Translations under genes and position numbers: made by a program
The notes under the pieces: model-generated
Databases searched by the model: none
What the model saw: the letters and a program-made list of their open reading frames with translations, nothing else
What the model was told of the DNA's origin: nothing
Source of the DNA: a bacterium
Lineage (GTDB): Bacteria > Pseudomonadota > Alphaproteobacteria > Rickettsiales > RI-342
DNA: 37,579 nucleotides
NCBI GenBank assembly: GCA_016124905.1
Contig: WGMV01000035.1
Location: 1-37,579, forward strand
Reading direction: 5' to 3'
Part shown: one piece after another, positions 17,463 to 27,458 of the stretch
How positions within the stretch are numbered: position 1 is the first letter of the stretch
Layout: each line of letters opens with the position of its first letter

Positions 17463-19505
17463 TCAGGCCGCCTCTTTGGAAGATAGTTGTTGCAGGGCGC
17501 GCGTGCATTCCGCCATGGTTTTGGACGCGCGGCTGATCGGGTCGGTCATATGGAAATTCTCGATAACCTGAGCAAATGGAGCATTCCCGATAGCGCCCTT
17601 GCCTCCGAACGCCTGCCATTTCACGGGGCGGATGGCATCCAGCTCCAGCAGATGCGGATATTGCTCGCCAAGATCGGCGCGTAACGCCTCAAGCGTATCA
17701 TAATTCAGCGGATGCTTGAGATAATCGGACAGTGCACGAATAATCTTCCAGTCCTCACGGGCCTCGCCTGGCGGCAGTACGGCTACGGCCGTACGCTGTA
17801 CGCGCCCCTCCGTATTCACATAGGTGCCGTCCTTTTCCGTATAGGCCGCCCCTGGCAGAATCACATCCGCCCGCATTGCCCCGGCATCGCCATGATGCCC
17901 CTGATACACCACGAAAGCCTTGCCCAGGCGCCTGGTATCCAGCTCATCCGCCCCCAGCAGAAACACCACATCCATGTTACCGGCTTCAGCGGCATCCAGA
18001 ATCTGCGACGTGCTGCGGCCATTGGCCCCGGGCACAAAGCCGATATCCAGCCCGCCCACACGGCCCGCCGCCGTGTGCAGCACATTAAAGCCGTTCCAGC
18101 CGTCCTTCACCAGGCCAATCTGCCCGGCCAGCTTGTAAAGCGCCTGAAGAATCGCCCCGCTATCGTCACGGTTGAGCGCCCCCTGCCCGACAATGATCAT
18201 CGGCCGTTCGCTCTTGGCAAAGAATTTGGCAACCGCCTCGCCCTTGGTGATCAGCTCAGGCTTGTTTCCAAGCCATTCCACGGGGTAGGTCAGCTCGCAG
18301 GGCTCACCGATCGCGGCCAGTTTCAGCCTGCTTTTCAGATATGCCTTGCGCAGGCGCGTGTTCACCAGCGGCGCTTCCAGGCGCGGATTCGTGCCAATCA
18401 GCAGCACCGCATCCGCCTGCTCAACGCCCGCAATCGTGCTGTTAAAGCGGTAGGAAACCGGCACGCCCGCATCGACTTGGCTGCCGTCCTGGCGGCAATC
18501 CATATTTTGCACGCGCAGGTGCTGGAGCAGCTCCTTCAGGGCGAACATGCTCTCTACCTCCACCAGGTCGCCCGCAATCGCGGCGACCCGGTCAGGGTTT
18601 ACGCCATCCATCTTGGCGGCGATGGTCTGGAAGGCCTCCTCCCAGCTTGCGGGCTGAAGCTTGCCGCCCTTGCGGACATAGGGACGATCAAGACGCTGCG
18701 CGCGCAGCCCATCGCATGCATGGCGCGTTTTATCGCTGATCCATTCCTCGTTCACCTGCTCATGGATACGCGGCAGAATGCGCATCACCTCGCGCCCGCG
18801 CACATCTACGCGAATATTGCTGCCAACCGCATCCAGCACGTCGATGCTTTCCACCGGGCGCAGCTCCCATGGGCGGGCACGGAACGCATAAGGACGCGAC
18901 GTCAATGCGCCCACGGGGCACAAATCCACCAGATTGCCCGACAGTTCGGACGTAATCGTCTGGTCCAGATAGGTCGTGATTTCCATATGCTCGCCACGGC
19001 CGATCGCCCCAAGCTCTGGCACACCGGCCACATCCTGCGCAAAACGCACACAGCGCGTGCAATGGATGCAGCGGGTCATCTGGGTTTTCACCAGCGGCCC
19101 CATGAATTTCTCTTCCACCGCGCGTTTATGTTCGTGAAAGCGGCTTTCACCGCGGCCATAACCCATCGCCTGGTCTTGCAAATCGCACTCGCCGCCCTGA
19201 TCGCAGATCGGGCAATCCAGCGGGTGGTTGATCAGCAGAAATTCCATCACCCCTTCACGGGCTTTTTTCACCATCGGGCTGTTGGTCTTCACCACCATCC
19301 CCTCGCCCGCCGGCATGGCGCAGCTGGCCACAGGCTTGGGCGCGCGCTCCACTTCCACCAAGCACATGCGACAATTCCCGGCAATCGCCAGGCGCTCATG
19401 GTAACAAAAGCGCGGAATTTCCTGCCCGGCGGCTTCGCATGCCTGAAGCACCGTCGCCCCTGCCGGTACTTCCACTTCCTGACCATCAACAACGAGTTTG
19501 ACCAT
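17463..19505 (-). CDS. nuoG: NADH-quinone oxidoreductase subunit G
   Basis: This is the largest peripheral-arm subunit, passing electrons from NuoF along several Fe-S clusters. I start at the ATG at 19505 ([11 protein letters not shown]), nine bases from the GGAG; an ATG two codons earlier (19511) is too close to it. That gives 680 residues. The N-terminal [2Fe-2S] domain has Cys34, 45, 48 and 62. The His-Cys [4Fe-4S] site has His94, Cys98, 101 and 107. The next [4Fe-4S] has Cys146, 149, 152 and 196. A molybdopterin-oxidoreductase-like domain without cofactor follows. I did not see the extra cysteine set (N7) found in some NuoG proteins. Confidence 0.97.
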   Translation of the reverse strand: MVKLVVDGQEVEVPAGATVLQACEAAGQEIPRFCYHERLAIAGNCRMCLVEVERAPKPVASCAMPAGEGMVVKTNSPMVKKAREGVMEFLLINHPLDCPICDQGGECDLQDQAMGYGRGESRFHEHKRAVEEKFMGPLVKTQMTRCIHCTRCVRFAQDVAGVPELGAIGRGEHMEITTYLDQTITSELSGNLVDLCPVGALTSRPYAFRARPWELRPVESIDVLDAVGSNIRVDVRGREVMRILPRIHEQVNEEWISDKTRHACDGLRAQRLDRPYVRKGGKLQPASWEEAFQTIAAKMDGVNPDRVAAIAGDLVEVESMFALKELLQHLRVQNMDCRQDGSQVDAGVPVSYRFNSTIAGVEQADAVLLIGTNPRLEAPLVNTRLRKAYLKSRLKLAAIGEPCELTYPVEWLGNKPELITKGEAVAKFFAKSERPMIIVGQGALNRDDSGAILQALYKLAGQIGLVKDGWNGFNVLHTAAGRVGGLDIGFVPGANGRSTSQILDAAEAGNMDVVFLLGADELDTRRLGKAFVVYQGHHGDAGAMRADVILPGAAYTEKDGTYVNTEGRVQRTAVAVLPPGEAREDWKIIRALSDYLKHPLNYDTLEALRADLGEQYPHLLELDAIRPVKWQAFGGKGAIGNAPFAQVIENFHMTDPISRASKTMAECTRALQQLSSKEAA

Positions 19506-19517
19506 GCTCATGGGCTC

Positions 19518-20846
19518 CTAGGCGGCGTGTATATGGGTAGGGTTCACGGGCTTGTGATGCCCGGGCAACTTCACTTTCGTGCGCTGATATTCCGTGATGC
19601 GGCGCTCCAGCTCAGGACGGAAATGGCGGATAAGCCCCTGGATCGGCCACGCAGCAGCATCCCCCAGCGCACAGATCGTATGGCCTTCCACCTGGCTGGC
19701 CACATCCAGCAACTGGTCGATGTCGCTGATTTTCGCATCGCCAATCACCATGCGCTTCATGCTGCGATACATCCAGCCCGTGCCCTCGCGGCAAGGCGTG
19801 CATTGCCCGCAGGATTCATGCATGTAAAAATGCGACAGCCGGGCGATCGCTTCCACAATATCCGTACTTTTATCCATCACGATCACCGCCGCCGTGCCCA
19901 GACCAGACTGAACAGCGCGCAGGCTGTCGAAATCCATCGTCACCGTATCGCAGATATGCTTGGGCAGCACCGGCACGGACGACCCGCCCGGGATAACAGC
20001 CAGCAGATTGTCCCACCCGCCGCGCACACCACCCGCATGGGTTTCGATCAACTCACGCAAGCCGATGCCCATCTCCTCTTCCACGTTGCATGGATGGTTC
20101 ACATGCCCGGAAATGGAGAAAATTTTGGTGCCCGTATTGTTCGGCTTGCCCAGTGCGGCGAACCATTCCGGCCCGCGGCGCAGGATGGTCGGCACCACGG
20201 CAATGGTTTCCACGTTATTGATCGTCGTCGGGCAGCCATAAAGTCCCGCACCGGCAGGGAATGGCGGCTTCAGGCGCGGCTGGCCCTTTTTGCCTTCCAG
20301 GCTTTCCAGCAACGCGGTTTCCTCACCGCAGATATAAGCCCCTGCCCCACGATGGACGTAAATATGAAATTCCCAGCCCGTTCCAGCGGCATTCTTGCCA
20401 AGCATCCCGGCCTTATAGGCCTCCGCCACCGCGCGCTCCAGCGCCTCGGCCTCGCGGTAATATTCCCCGCGGATATAGATATACGCCGCATGCGCCCGCA
20501 TGCAGAAACCGCCGATCAGGCAGCCCTCCAGCAGCTTGTGCGGCTCGTTACGCATAATCTCCCGGTCCTTGCAGGTGCCGGGCTCGCTCTCATCCGCGTT
20601 CACCACCAGGTAATGCGGCTTGTCCTTCACCTCCTTCGGCATGAAGGACCATTTCATGCCCGTGGCGAAACCCGCCCCACCGCGCCCGCGCAACCCGGAG
20701 GCTTTTACCAGCTCGATGATCGCATCCGGCCCCTTGGCAAACAGCGACTTCAGCCCCTGCCAGTCACCACGCGCCATGGCGGAATCCAGGTCAGCGCCTT
20801 CCTGGCCGTAAAGGTTGGTGAAGATACGGTCCTTATCGCTCAGCAT
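19518..20846 (-). CDS. nuoF: NADH-quinone oxidoreductase subunit F
   Basis: This is the NADH-binding subunit of complex I, with FMN and cluster N3. It has 442 residues, standard length. The glycine-rich nucleotide motif GRGGAGF is at 54-60 and the FMN-site region at [14 protein letters not shown] (83-96). The [4Fe-4S] ligands are Cys346, 349, 352 and 392 ([24 protein letters not shown]). The start is ATG 20846, one base after nuoE. Confidence 0.98.
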   Translation of the reverse strand: MLSDKDRIFTNLYGQEGADLDSAMARGDWQGLKSLFAKGPDAIIELVKASGLRGRGGAGFATGMKWSFMPKEVKDKPHYLVVNADESEPGTCKDREIMRNEPHKLLEGCLIGGFCMRAHAAYIYIRGEYYREAEALERAVAEAYKAGMLGKNAAGTGWEFHIYVHRGAGAYICGEETALLESLEGKKGQPRLKPPFPAGAGLYGCPTTINNVETIAVVPTILRRGPEWFAALGKPNNTGTKIFSISGHVNHPCNVEEEMGIGLRELIETHAGGVRGGWDNLLAVIPGGSSVPVLPKHICDTVTMDFDSLRAVQSGLGTAAVIVMDKSTDIVEAIARLSHFYMHESCGQCTPCREGTGWMYRSMKRMVIGDAKISDIDQLLDVASQVEGHTICALGDAAAWPIQGLIRHFRPELERRITEYQRTKVKLPGHHKPVNPTHIHAA

Positions 20847-20847
20847 C

Positions 20848-21489
20848 TCACGCGCCTTTTTTCTTGGAGGATTTCTTGTCGCCCGCCATTTTTAGCGTGG
20901 CCGTCTTCAGCGTGGTCGGCCCGCCTTCCGGGCATGAATGCAACCGGCCGTTCTGCGGCCCCGGCTTCACGCTTTTGCCCGCGGCCAGCTGGTCAATGAT
21001 GCTCTTCATCTGGTCGGGCGTCAGGTCTTCGTAATAATCGTCATTGATCTGCACCATCGGTGCGTTGGCGCACGCGCCGAGGCATTCCACCTCCACCAGC
21101 GTGAACTTGCCGTCCGCCGTGGTCTGTTTCATCCCCACGCCGAGCTTGTCCTTGCAGGCTTTGAGAATATCCTCCGACCCACGCAGCCAGCACGGCGTCG
21201 TGCGGCACACCTGAATGAAATGCTCCCCCACCGGCGCCAGGTTATGCATGCTGTAAAAACTCGCCACCTCATAAGCGCGCATCACTGGGATGCGCAGCAT
21301 ATGCGCCACCGTCTCGATTGCCGCGCGCGGCAGCCACCCGCCGCACTGGCGCTGCGCCAGATCAAACAGCGGCAAAATAGCACTGGCCTGCTTGCCCGCT
21401 GGGTATTTTTTCAGAACAACATCAACCTTTTTCTGATATTCGCTCGAAAAAGCGAAGCTCTCCGGTTGTTCCTTAGCTGGATGAAACAT
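20848..21489 (-). CDS. nuoE: NADH-quinone oxidoreductase subunit E
   Basis: This thioredoxin-like subunit carries the off-path [2Fe-2S] cluster N1a. Starting at ATG 21489 ([11 protein letters not shown]), it has 213 residues. The ligands are Cys95 and Cys100 (CRTTPC) and Cys136 and Cys140 (CLGAC). A TTG directly before the ATG is in frame but not needed. The C-terminus has an extra tail of about 45 residues ending in a lysine run (KKSSKKKGA), typical of alphaproteobacterial NuoE and absent from the short E. coli protein. Confidence 0.96.
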   Translation of the reverse strand: MFHPAKEQPESFAFSSEYQKKVDVVLKKYPAGKQASAILPLFDLAQRQCGGWLPRAAIETVAHMLRIPVMRAYEVASFYSMHNLAPVGEHFIQVCRTTPCWLRGSEDILKACKDKLGVGMKQTTADGKFTLVEVECLGACANAPMVQINDDYYEDLTPDQMKSIIDQLAAGKSVKPGPQNGRLHSCPEGGPTTLKTATLKMAGDKKSSKKKGA

Positions 21490-21504
21490 CAAGGTCTTGG
21501 GCTC

Positions 21505-22701
21505 CTACCGGTCAATTTCACCAAACACGATATCCTGCGTCGCAATCACCGCCACCACGTCGGGCAGCATGTGGCCGCGCGTCATGAAATCCAGCGCCTG
21601 CAAATGCGCAAACCCCGGCGCGCGGATCTTGCAGCGGTACGGCCGGTTCGTCCCGTCCGAAACCAGATACACGCCGAATTCGCCTTTCGGCGCTTCCACG
21701 GCCGTGTAGGTTTCACCCGCGGGCACGTTGAAGCCTTCCGTGTAGAGTTTGAAGTGGTTGATCAACCCTTCCATCGTACGCTTGGCAATCTCACGGCGCG
21801 GCGGCGCGATGCGCGGGTCTTCCGTGATCACCGGGCCGGCGGGCATCTGCTCAATACACTGGCGCATGATATGGATGGATTGATAGATTTCCTCCACCCG
21901 CAGCAGGTAACGGTCATAGCAATCACCGTTCTTGCCGATGGCCACTTTGAAATCCATCTTGTCATACACGTCGTAAGGCTGCGCCTTGCGCAAATCCCAG
22001 GGAACGCCGCTGCCGCGCAGCATCGCGCCGGAAAAGCCCCAGTTGCAGGCATCCTCACGCGTCACCACGCCGATATCCACCATACGCTGCTTAAAGATGC
22101 GGTTATCCGTCAGCAGGTCTTCCATATCCTTCATCACCTTGAGGAAGGAATCACAGAACGCGTCGATATCCTCAAGCATCCCTTTCGGAATATCCTGATG
22201 CACCCCGCCCGGACGGAAATAGGCCGCGTGAAACCGCGCACCGCTGGCGCGCTCCTGGAATTCAAGCAGCTTTTCACGCTCCTCAAACATCCAGAGCAGC
22301 GGCGTCATCGCCCCCACATCCAGCGCCTGCGTGGTGATGTTGAGCAGATGGTTCAGGATGCGTGAAATCTCGGCGAACAGTACGCGGATATATTGCGCGC
22401 GCAGCGGCACCTCGCAGCCCAGCAGCTTTTCCACTGCCAGCGCAAATGCATGTTCCTGGCACAGCGGCGCCACATAATCCAGCCGGTCGAAATAAGGCAA
22501 TGCCTGGGTATAGGTCTTATACTCGATCAGCTTTTCCGTGCCACGGTGCAGCAGGCCGATATGCGGGTCCGCGCGCTCCACCACCTCGCCGTCCAGCTCC
22601 AGCACCAGGCGCAGCACGCCATGCGCGGCCGGGTGCTGCGGGCCGAAATTCAGCGACAGGTTTTTGATCTCAACATCTTGGTTCATAGGGGCCTGCGTCA
22701 T
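21505..22701 (-). CDS. nuoD: NADH-quinone oxidoreductase subunit D
   Basis: This 49-kDa-type subunit shapes the quinone site together with NuoB. It is a separate 398-residue gene, not fused to nuoC as in E. coli. Motifs include [14 protein letters not shown] near residues 19-32 (with the quinone-site histidines), HRGTEKLIE, and the conserved C-terminus DIVFGEIDR. The start at 22701 overlaps the nuoC stop by four bases (ATGA). An in-frame ATG five codons later (MNQDVEIK) is an alternative. Confidence 0.98.
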   Translation of the reverse strand: MTQAPMNQDVEIKNLSLNFGPQHPAAHGVLRLVLELDGEVVERADPHIGLLHRGTEKLIEYKTYTQALPYFDRLDYVAPLCQEHAFALAVEKLLGCEVPLRAQYIRVLFAEISRILNHLLNITTQALDVGAMTPLLWMFEEREKLLEFQERASGARFHAAYFRPGGVHQDIPKGMLEDIDAFCDSFLKVMKDMEDLLTDNRIFKQRMVDIGVVTREDACNWGFSGAMLRGSGVPWDLRKAQPYDVYDKMDFKVAIGKNGDCYDRYLLRVEEIYQSIHIMRQCIEQMPAGPVITEDPRIAPPRREIAKRTMEGLINHFKLYTEGFNVPAGETYTAVEAPKGEFGVYLVSDGTNRPYRCKIRAPGFAHLQALDFMTRGHMLPDVVAVIATQDIVFGEIDR

Positions 22702-23339
22702 GCGACCTTGCCTTTGGTATTGTCAGTAGCCGGTTTGGCATCCTCCCCCGGCACATGCGTCGGGCGCGGATAATCCGCCCCTTCCCATGGGCTGAGGAAA
22801 TCGAAATTGCGAAAATCCTGCGTCAGCTTCACCGGCTCATAGGCCACGCGACGCTGCTCAGGGTCGTAGCGCACTTCCACAAAACCCGTCAGCGGAAAAT
22901 CCTTGCGCAGCGGGTGGCCGTCAAAGCCGTAATCCGTCAAAATACGGCGCAGATCCGGATGGCCGGAAAAGAACACGCCATAAAGGTCATACACCTCACG
23001 CTCATACCAGTTCGCCCCGGCGAACACATCCACCGCCGAAGGTACCGGCGTCAGCTCATCCGTCCACACCTTCACGCGGATGCGGCGGTTATGCGTCAGG
23101 CTCATCAGGTGATAGACGATCTCGAAGCGCTCTTCGCACTGCGGGTAATCCACGCCGGAAATATCCGTAAACATTTTGAATTCGCATTTCGGGTCGTCCC
23201 GCAAAAACTTCAGCAGCCCGATGATATGCTCACGCTCGGCTTCCAGCACCAGCTCGCCATTGATGAACAGACCGCCCGCCACCAGCGGCCCGGCCTTCTT
23301 CTCGATATACTGTGCCAGCGAAATCAGGTCCTCACGCAT
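22698..23339 (-). CDS. nuoC: NADH-quinone oxidoreductase subunit C
   Basis: This is the 30-kDa-type hydrophilic subunit of the Q module. I start at ATG 23339 ([11 protein letters not shown]), which has GCGAGG four bases upstream and follows nuoB by one base; a TTG four codons earlier would overlap nuoB. It has 213 residues. The family signature [20 protein letters not shown], followed by [19 protein letters not shown], is intact. A C-terminal tail follows ([12 protein letters not shown]). Confidence 0.97.
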   Translation of the reverse strand: MREDLISLAQYIEKKAGPLVAGGLFINGELVLEAEREHIIGLLKFLRDDPKCEFKMFTDISGVDYPQCEERFEIVYHLMSLTHNRRIRVKVWTDELTPVPSAVDVFAGANWYEREVYDLYGVFFSGHPDLRRILTDYGFDGHPLRKDFPLTGFVEVRYDPEQRRVAYEPVKLTQDFRNFDFLSPWEGADYPRPTHVPGEDAKPATDNTKGKVA

Positions 23340-23340
23340 G

Positions 23341-23937
23341 TTACCTCGCAATGCTGGTCGTACGGCGGATTTTGCGCTGAAGCAGCAAAATGCCGTAAAT
23401 CAGGGCTTCTGCCGTCGGCGGGCAGCCCGGCACATACACATCCACCGGCACAATGCGGTCGCACCCGCGCACCACGGAATAGGAATAATGGTAATACCCG
23501 CCGCCATTGGCACATGAGCCCATGGAAAGCACATAGCGCGGCTCGGCCATCTGGTCATACACACGGCGCAGCGCCGGGGCCATCTTGTTGGTCAGCGTAC
23601 CGGCCACAATCATCACGTCCGACTGACGGGGGCTTGGGCGAAACACCACGCCGAAACGATCCATGTCGTAACGGCTGGCCGCGCCCTGCATCATTTCCAC
23701 CGCACAGCAGGCCAGGCCGAAGGTCATCGGCCACAGCGAGCCGCTGCGCGCCCATGCCACCAGCTTATCCAGCTGGGCCACAACGAAGCCCTTGTCGTTG
23801 AACTCGTCCATCACCTGATTCAGGATCGCGTCCTGATCCTTGCCCGCAGGCACCGGCTTGCCGGAAAGCGGAGCCCCCTGCGCGTTCACCAGCTGCGGTG
23901 TCGTGATCGGTGCGATACGTTGATTATTCAAGCCCAT
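23341..23937 (-). CDS. nuoB: NADH-quinone oxidoreductase subunit B
   Basis: This PSST-type subunit carries the terminal cluster N2 that reduces quinone. It has 198 residues. The cluster ligands are visible: tandem Cys77-Cys78 (GLACCAVEM), Cys142 (MGSCANGGG) and Cys172 ([10 protein letters not shown]). Compared with short forms it has an N-terminal extension of about 45 residues, which precedes the conserved core. Start ATG 23937, three bases after nuoA. Confidence 0.98.
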   Translation of the reverse strand: MGLNNQRIAPITTPQLVNAQGAPLSGKPVPAGKDQDAILNQVMDEFNDKGFVVAQLDKLVAWARSGSLWPMTFGLACCAVEMMQGAASRYDMDRFGVVFRPSPRQSDVMIVAGTLTNKMAPALRRVYDQMAEPRYVLSMGSCANGGGYYHYSYSVVRGCDRIVPVDVYVPGCPPTAEALIYGILLLQRKIRRTTSIAR

Positions 23938-23940
23938 AAC

Positions 23941-24306
23941 CTATTCCCACTCCAGCGCGCCTTTTTTCCATTCATAGGCAAACCCGACCGTCAGCACCGT
24001 CAGGAACACCATCATCGACCAGAAGCCGTACAGGCCGATTTTGCCGAGCGTGACCGCCCATGGAAAGAGAAACGCAATTTCCAGATCGAAAATGATGAAC
24101 AGAATCGCCACCAGATAAAACCGCACATCGAACACCATGCGCGCATCGCCGAACGGATCGAACCCGCATTCATAGGCGGAAAGCTTTTCATTGTCCGGCT
24201 TGCGGGATGCCACAATGAAGGGCAGCACCACCATCACAAGCGAAAGGCCAATGGCAATGGCCAGAAACACAAGGATAGGGAAATAGGAGGCGACTACCTG
24301 TTGCAT
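23941..24306 (-). CDS. nuoA: NADH-quinone oxidoreductase subunit A
   Basis: This is the first gene of the complex I operon: a small three-helix membrane subunit with the long flexible loop beside the quinone site. I choose ATG 24306 ([14 protein letters not shown]), giving 121 residues, the common NuoA length; the frame is open to a TTG at 24324. The loop motif [14 protein letters not shown] has the conserved cysteine, and [11 protein letters not shown] marks the second helix. A candidate promoter lies just upstream. Confidence 0.97.
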   Translation of the reverse strand: MQQVVASYFPILVFLAIAIGLSLVMVVLPFIVASRKPDNEKLSAYECGFDPFGDARMVFDVRFYLVAILFIIFDLEIAFLFPWAVTLGKIGLYGFWSMMVFLTVLTVGFAYEWKKGALEWE

Positions 24307-24338
24307 GGAACCCCGGATGCTCAAAAACTCCGTGTTTC

Positions 24339-24367
24339 GGTATAGTGCAAAGCATCACCGATGAAAA
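24339..24367 (-). promoter_or_regulatory. Candidate nuo operon promoter
   Basis: On the minus strand TTTTCA (24362-24367) and TATACC (24339-24344) are 17 bases apart, each matching four of six consensus bases, and lie about 33 bases before the nuoA ATG. No other convincing pair was seen between the tRNA gene and nuoA. Confidence 0.35.
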
Positions 24368-24483
24368 GCCTCTTTCTGCATTGCAAAACATTCTCAATAC
24401 CATTGCTGGTAATGAAACATCCGTTAGAACCACAAGATATTGGAGCGAAGCGAATCAGCATGTGCGAAGAAGGCGCCGGACAA

Positions 24484-24560
24484 TGGCGCGAGTGACGGGG
24501 CTCGAACCCGCGACCTCAGGCGTGACAGGCCTGCGCTCTAACCAACTGAGCTACACCCGC
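24484..24560 (-). tRNA. tRNA-Asp (GTC)
   Basis: A complete 77-base cloverleaf with encoded CCA. The acceptor stem GCGGGTG pairs with CACTCGC (one G-T pair), and the D arm contains AGCTCAGTTGGTTAGAGC. The anticodon stem is CAGGC/GCCTG with loop CTGTCAC, so the anticodon is GTC. The T arm has GGTTCGAGCC. It lies between the nuo operon and the redoxin gene, all on the minus strand. Confidence 0.98.
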
Positions 24561-24623
24561 ACATGCATTCAAGAGGGCCGCTAAGTAACGCGCTTTGATG
24601 CAAATTGCAAGCGCATCCGCATG

Positions 24624-24667
24624 AAAAAATAAAAAAGAACGCGGCAGAATTATTCCACCGCGTTCTT
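24624..24667 (-). terminator. Intrinsic terminator after the redoxin gene
   Basis: On the minus strand AAGAACGCGG and CCGCGTTCTT form a perfect 10-bp stem (24658-24667 with 24635-24644) with a 13-base loop. A T-rich tract (TTTTTTATTTTTT) follows immediately. It lies about 60 bases after the redoxin stop and ends that transcription unit before the tRNA gene. Confidence 0.9.
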
Positions 24668-24729
24668 ACTTATGAAAACTAAGGAAAAGTCAAACTCGCC
24701 GCTAAATCAGGCGAGGCCTGAAACCCCCA

Positions 24730-25332
24730 TCAATATTTTACCGAACAGCCATAGGACTGGGTCGTCGTCTCGCTCACCGGCTTGCCTTCCAGCAGCTCGT
24801 TAACAGCCGTGCGCACATAGTTTTTAGCCTTGGCTACATTGGCCGGGTTGGCGGAGCTGTCATCGTCAATCGCGCCCATATAGGCTACCGAACCATCCTT
24901 GCCGATCACAAACATATGCGGCGTGGTTTTTGCGCCGAATTGCTTGCCGATGGCGCCACTCGGGTCCAGCAGCTTGAAACTTGGCGATGCCTTTGCGGCT
25001 TCAACGCTTTTCTTGGCTTCCGCGTCGGTTTCATAGCCCTCTTTGCCTTTGGCGGAGGAGTTGATGGAAACCCATACCACGCCTTTGCCGGTCAGCTCTT
25101 TCTGCAGCGCCTGCATATTGTCGCTGCCGTAATGTTTTTTGACAAAAGGGCATTCCGGGTTGGTCCATTCCAGCACCACGATCTTGCCGGCCTGGTCTTT
25201 CAGATGAAATTCCTTGCCGCTCAATGCGTCCTTACCGCTGAAATCCGGCTTATCGCCGATTTTGACATCGGCATGGGCCGCGCCCGCCAGCATCACAAAT
25301 GTTGAGAACAAAACCGCCAGTAACGCGCGCAT
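24730..25332 (-). CDS. Exported redoxin (AhpC/TSA-like, CPFV motif)
   Basis: This is a thioredoxin-fold protein, probably periplasmic. From ATG 25332 (MRALLAVLFSTFVMLAGAAHA) it has a clear signal peptide with a likely cut after AHA (residue 21), and AAGG lies just upstream. It has 200 residues. The redox site is Cys61 in NPECPFVKKHY, a single cysteine where thioredoxins have CxxC. TTPHMFVIG supplies the cis-proline-like loop. The C-terminus SYGCSVKY has one more cysteine that could act as resolving residue. The gene follows dsbD by 58 bases, so it is a plausible client of DsbD (inference). A peroxidase role is possible but not shown. Confidence 0.88.
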   Translation of the reverse strand: MRALLAVLFSTFVMLAGAAHADVKIGDKPDFSGKDALSGKEFHLKDQAGKIVVLEWTNPECPFVKKHYGSDNMQALQKELTGKGVVWVSINSSAKGKEGYETDAEAKKSVEAAKASPSFKLLDPSGAIGKQFGAKTTPHMFVIGKDGSVAYMGAIDDDSSANPANVAKAKNYVRTAVNELLEGKPVSETTTQSYGCSVKY

Positions 25333-25390
25333 GCACCTTCTCCATGGAATAATCGATTGAACGGCTGGATTCGCCCGGGGACAAGACAGC

Positions 25391-27421
25391 TTAGAATGAA
25401 TCCAATTCGCCAAGCACTATAGACTCGGTCAGGATTTCCGGCAATAGTTTCGGGTCGCCTTTCGGCGGATAAAACACCACCATCGGCACACCACTCCGCC
25501 CGAATTCCTGCAACAGCCGTGTGATGGCGGGGTCCTGGTTCGTCCAGTCCGCCACCATGAAGGTAATATGCTTTTCCTTCAACAGCGCCTGTACTGCGGG
25601 TGTTTTGATCGCCACGCGCTCATTCACCTTGCAGGTGATGCACCAGGCGGCTGTGGCGTCGAGCAGCACGGGTTTTTCCTGCGTGCGCAGGGAGCGCAGC
25701 GTTTCCTCGCTGTAAGGTACACTGTCCATTGCCTGCGTGTTCTGCCGCTGCACCTCCGCGCCATTCGCCAGCACCAGCGATGCCGCCAACGGGCACAGGC
25801 CAAGCAGAAGCAGGCCGATACGCAGCGCCTTGTGCCATGCAGCCGTCAGCGGCCAGCACCAGCATAGAAACACCAGCGTCAACATGGAAAGCATCCCCAT
25901 GCCAAGCGCCGCCGGGCCCGCCTGCTGGGCCAGCACCCACAGCAGCCACAGGCTCGATGCATACATGGGAAATGCCAGGAACTGCTTGAAACGATCCATC
26001 CACGCGCCGGGCTTCGGCAGCACATGCAGCATGGCCGGAAACAGCCCGATCAGCAGATAGGGCAATGCCAGCCCCAGCCCAAGCACACCGAAGATAAGCA
26101 GCACCACCGGGGTGGATTGCAGCAGCGCATAACCGATGGCGGGCGCCATGAAAGGCGCGGTGCAAGGCGTGGCCACCAGGGTGGCCAGAACACCGGTGAA
26201 AAAGCTGGCGCGCAATCCCTGCCCCGATGTCAGCCGGCCGCCAAAGCCCGAAAAGCGGGAGGAAATATGCACCAATCCCGAAAGAGAAAGCCCCACCACG
26301 AATAACAGCAGCGCCAGCGACAGCACAAATACCGGAGACTGCATGTGATAGCCCCAGCCGATCTGCTCACCCGCATGGCGAAGCGCCACCAGAACCCCGG
26401 CCATGGCCAGGAAGCTGAGAATCACGCCAAAGCTGTAGGCCCCGGCCAGCATCAAGGCTTCGCGTCGCTGCAGATGCGCCTTTTTAGCCAGCGCCAGCGC
26501 CTTGAGCGACAGAACCGGAAACACGCACGGCATGGCATTGAGAATCAACCCGCCCAGCAATGCGAAGAAAAGAGCCCGCCATAACCCGGGATGCTCGGGC
26601 AAAGCCAGGGTCGTGGAGGGTGTAACCTCAAACTGAACCGCCTGCTTGGCCGCCTCATCCACCCACAGCGCCCGCCAGTTTTTGGTGGCCGCGGTCAGCG
26701 GGGTTTTCACCTCAATCACACCATCCTGCCATTTCTGCATGGCCGCATGGTCCAGAATAATCCCGTCCAGTGGCATAAGAATGCCCCCGGTCGGGTTGGC
26801 GATTTCCTGAGGCAGCTTAATGCGCATTAGCCCCGTATGAACGGTGTAGCTGCCCTTGGAAGCCAGGCCTTTCGGCAGATCGTCCAGAACACTGTCGATC
26901 AATTCGGCATTATCGGTGCGCCGGTTGCTGTTTCCCACGGTGATATCGGCGGTAAAGCTGCCGAACTCTGGAATGCATATCTCATGGCATACCAGCCATT
27001 CGCCATCCAGCTTCAGCGTATATTTGCCGTTGGCGGCCGTTTGCGGCACCGTGATGCTCACGGGATGAAAGGCAATATCCTGATAGGCATAACTGGCAAG
27101 CGTGCCGGTATAAATCCTTTTCGGCGTCGGCCAGTAAATGCTGCTGGCCTGCCAGTTCTCAGGCAGCTTCCAGTTCATGTGCGTGGCCATGCCGGAATCG
27201 CCGGGGTTTTGCCAGTAAGTATGCCATCCCGGCTTGATCTCCAGCATCATCATGGCCCAGAATTTCTCCCCGGGCTTCACGCTGGAACGGTCGAGCAAAA
27301 GGGAGGCCGTGGTCAGCTTGTTGCGCACCACGGGCGAGGCTTCCGTCGCGGCGCCGAAAAACACCGCCATCAGCAGCAGGCATAACAAAGCGCCTGTAAG
27401 CGCTACCGAAAACCGTTTCAT
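25391..27421 (-). CDS. Thiol:disulfide interchange protein DsbD family
   Basis: This inner-membrane protein carries electrons from cytoplasmic thioredoxin to periplasmic thiols. I start at ATG 27421 (MKRFSVALTG), which has AGGAGG seven bases upstream and begins a signal peptide; the frame is open 36 codons further up without such signals. The 676 residues show three modules. The first is a periplasmic alpha-like domain with Cys145 and Cys149 (VCHEIC). The second is about eight membrane helices with Cys299 (AMPCVFPVL) and Cys420 (TPCTAPFMAP). The third is a C-terminal thioredoxin-like domain with Cys594 and Cys597 (WCITC). The domain order resembles ScsB/DsbD of the long type. It would supply the redoxin next to it, or cytochrome c apoproteins. 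Confidence 0.93.
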   Translation of the reverse strand: MKRFSVALTGALLCLLLMAVFFGAATEASPVVRNKLTTASLLLDRSSVKPGEKFWAMMMLEIKPGWHTYWQNPGDSGMATHMNWKLPENWQASSIYWPTPKRIYTGTLASYAYQDIAFHPVSITVPQTAANGKYTLKLDGEWLVCHEICIPEFGSFTADITVGNSNRRTDNAELIDSVLDDLPKGLASKGSYTVHTGLMRIKLPQEIANPTGGILMPLDGIILDHAAMQKWQDGVIEVKTPLTAATKNWRALWVDEAAKQAVQFEVTPSTTLALPEHPGLWRALFFALLGGLILNAMPCVFPVLSLKALALAKKAHLQRREALMLAGAYSFGVILSFLAMAGVLVALRHAGEQIGWGYHMQSPVFVLSLALLLFVVGLSLSGLVHISSRFSGFGGRLTSGQGLRASFFTGVLATLVATPCTAPFMAPAIGYALLQSTPVVLLIFGVLGLGLALPYLLIGLFPAMLHVLPKPGAWMDRFKQFLAFPMYASSLWLLWVLAQQAGPAALGMGMLSMLTLVFLCWCWPLTAAWHKALRIGLLLLGLCPLAASLVLANGAEVQRQNTQAMDSVPYSEETLRSLRTQEKPVLLDATAAWCITCKVNERVAIKTPAVQALLKEKHITFMVADWTNQDPAITRLLQEFGRSGVPMVVFYPPKGDPKLLPEILTESIVLGELDSF

Positions 27422-27458
27422 TTCCGCCCTCCTGACGGTCCCCCCTGAGGAGAAATGA

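Noticed and set aside
17712-20999. A 1095-codon open frame on the plus strand opposite nuoG, nuoF and nuoE.
   Set aside because: It crosses gene boundaries of the nuo operon and has the same His/Arg-rich antisense composition, while the minus-strand genes have every expected Fe-S ligand.
24484-24560. tRNA-Asp considered as an integration site for a mobile element.
   Set aside because: No integrase gene and no second copy of the tRNA 3' end noticed nearby; both flanks are housekeeping genes.
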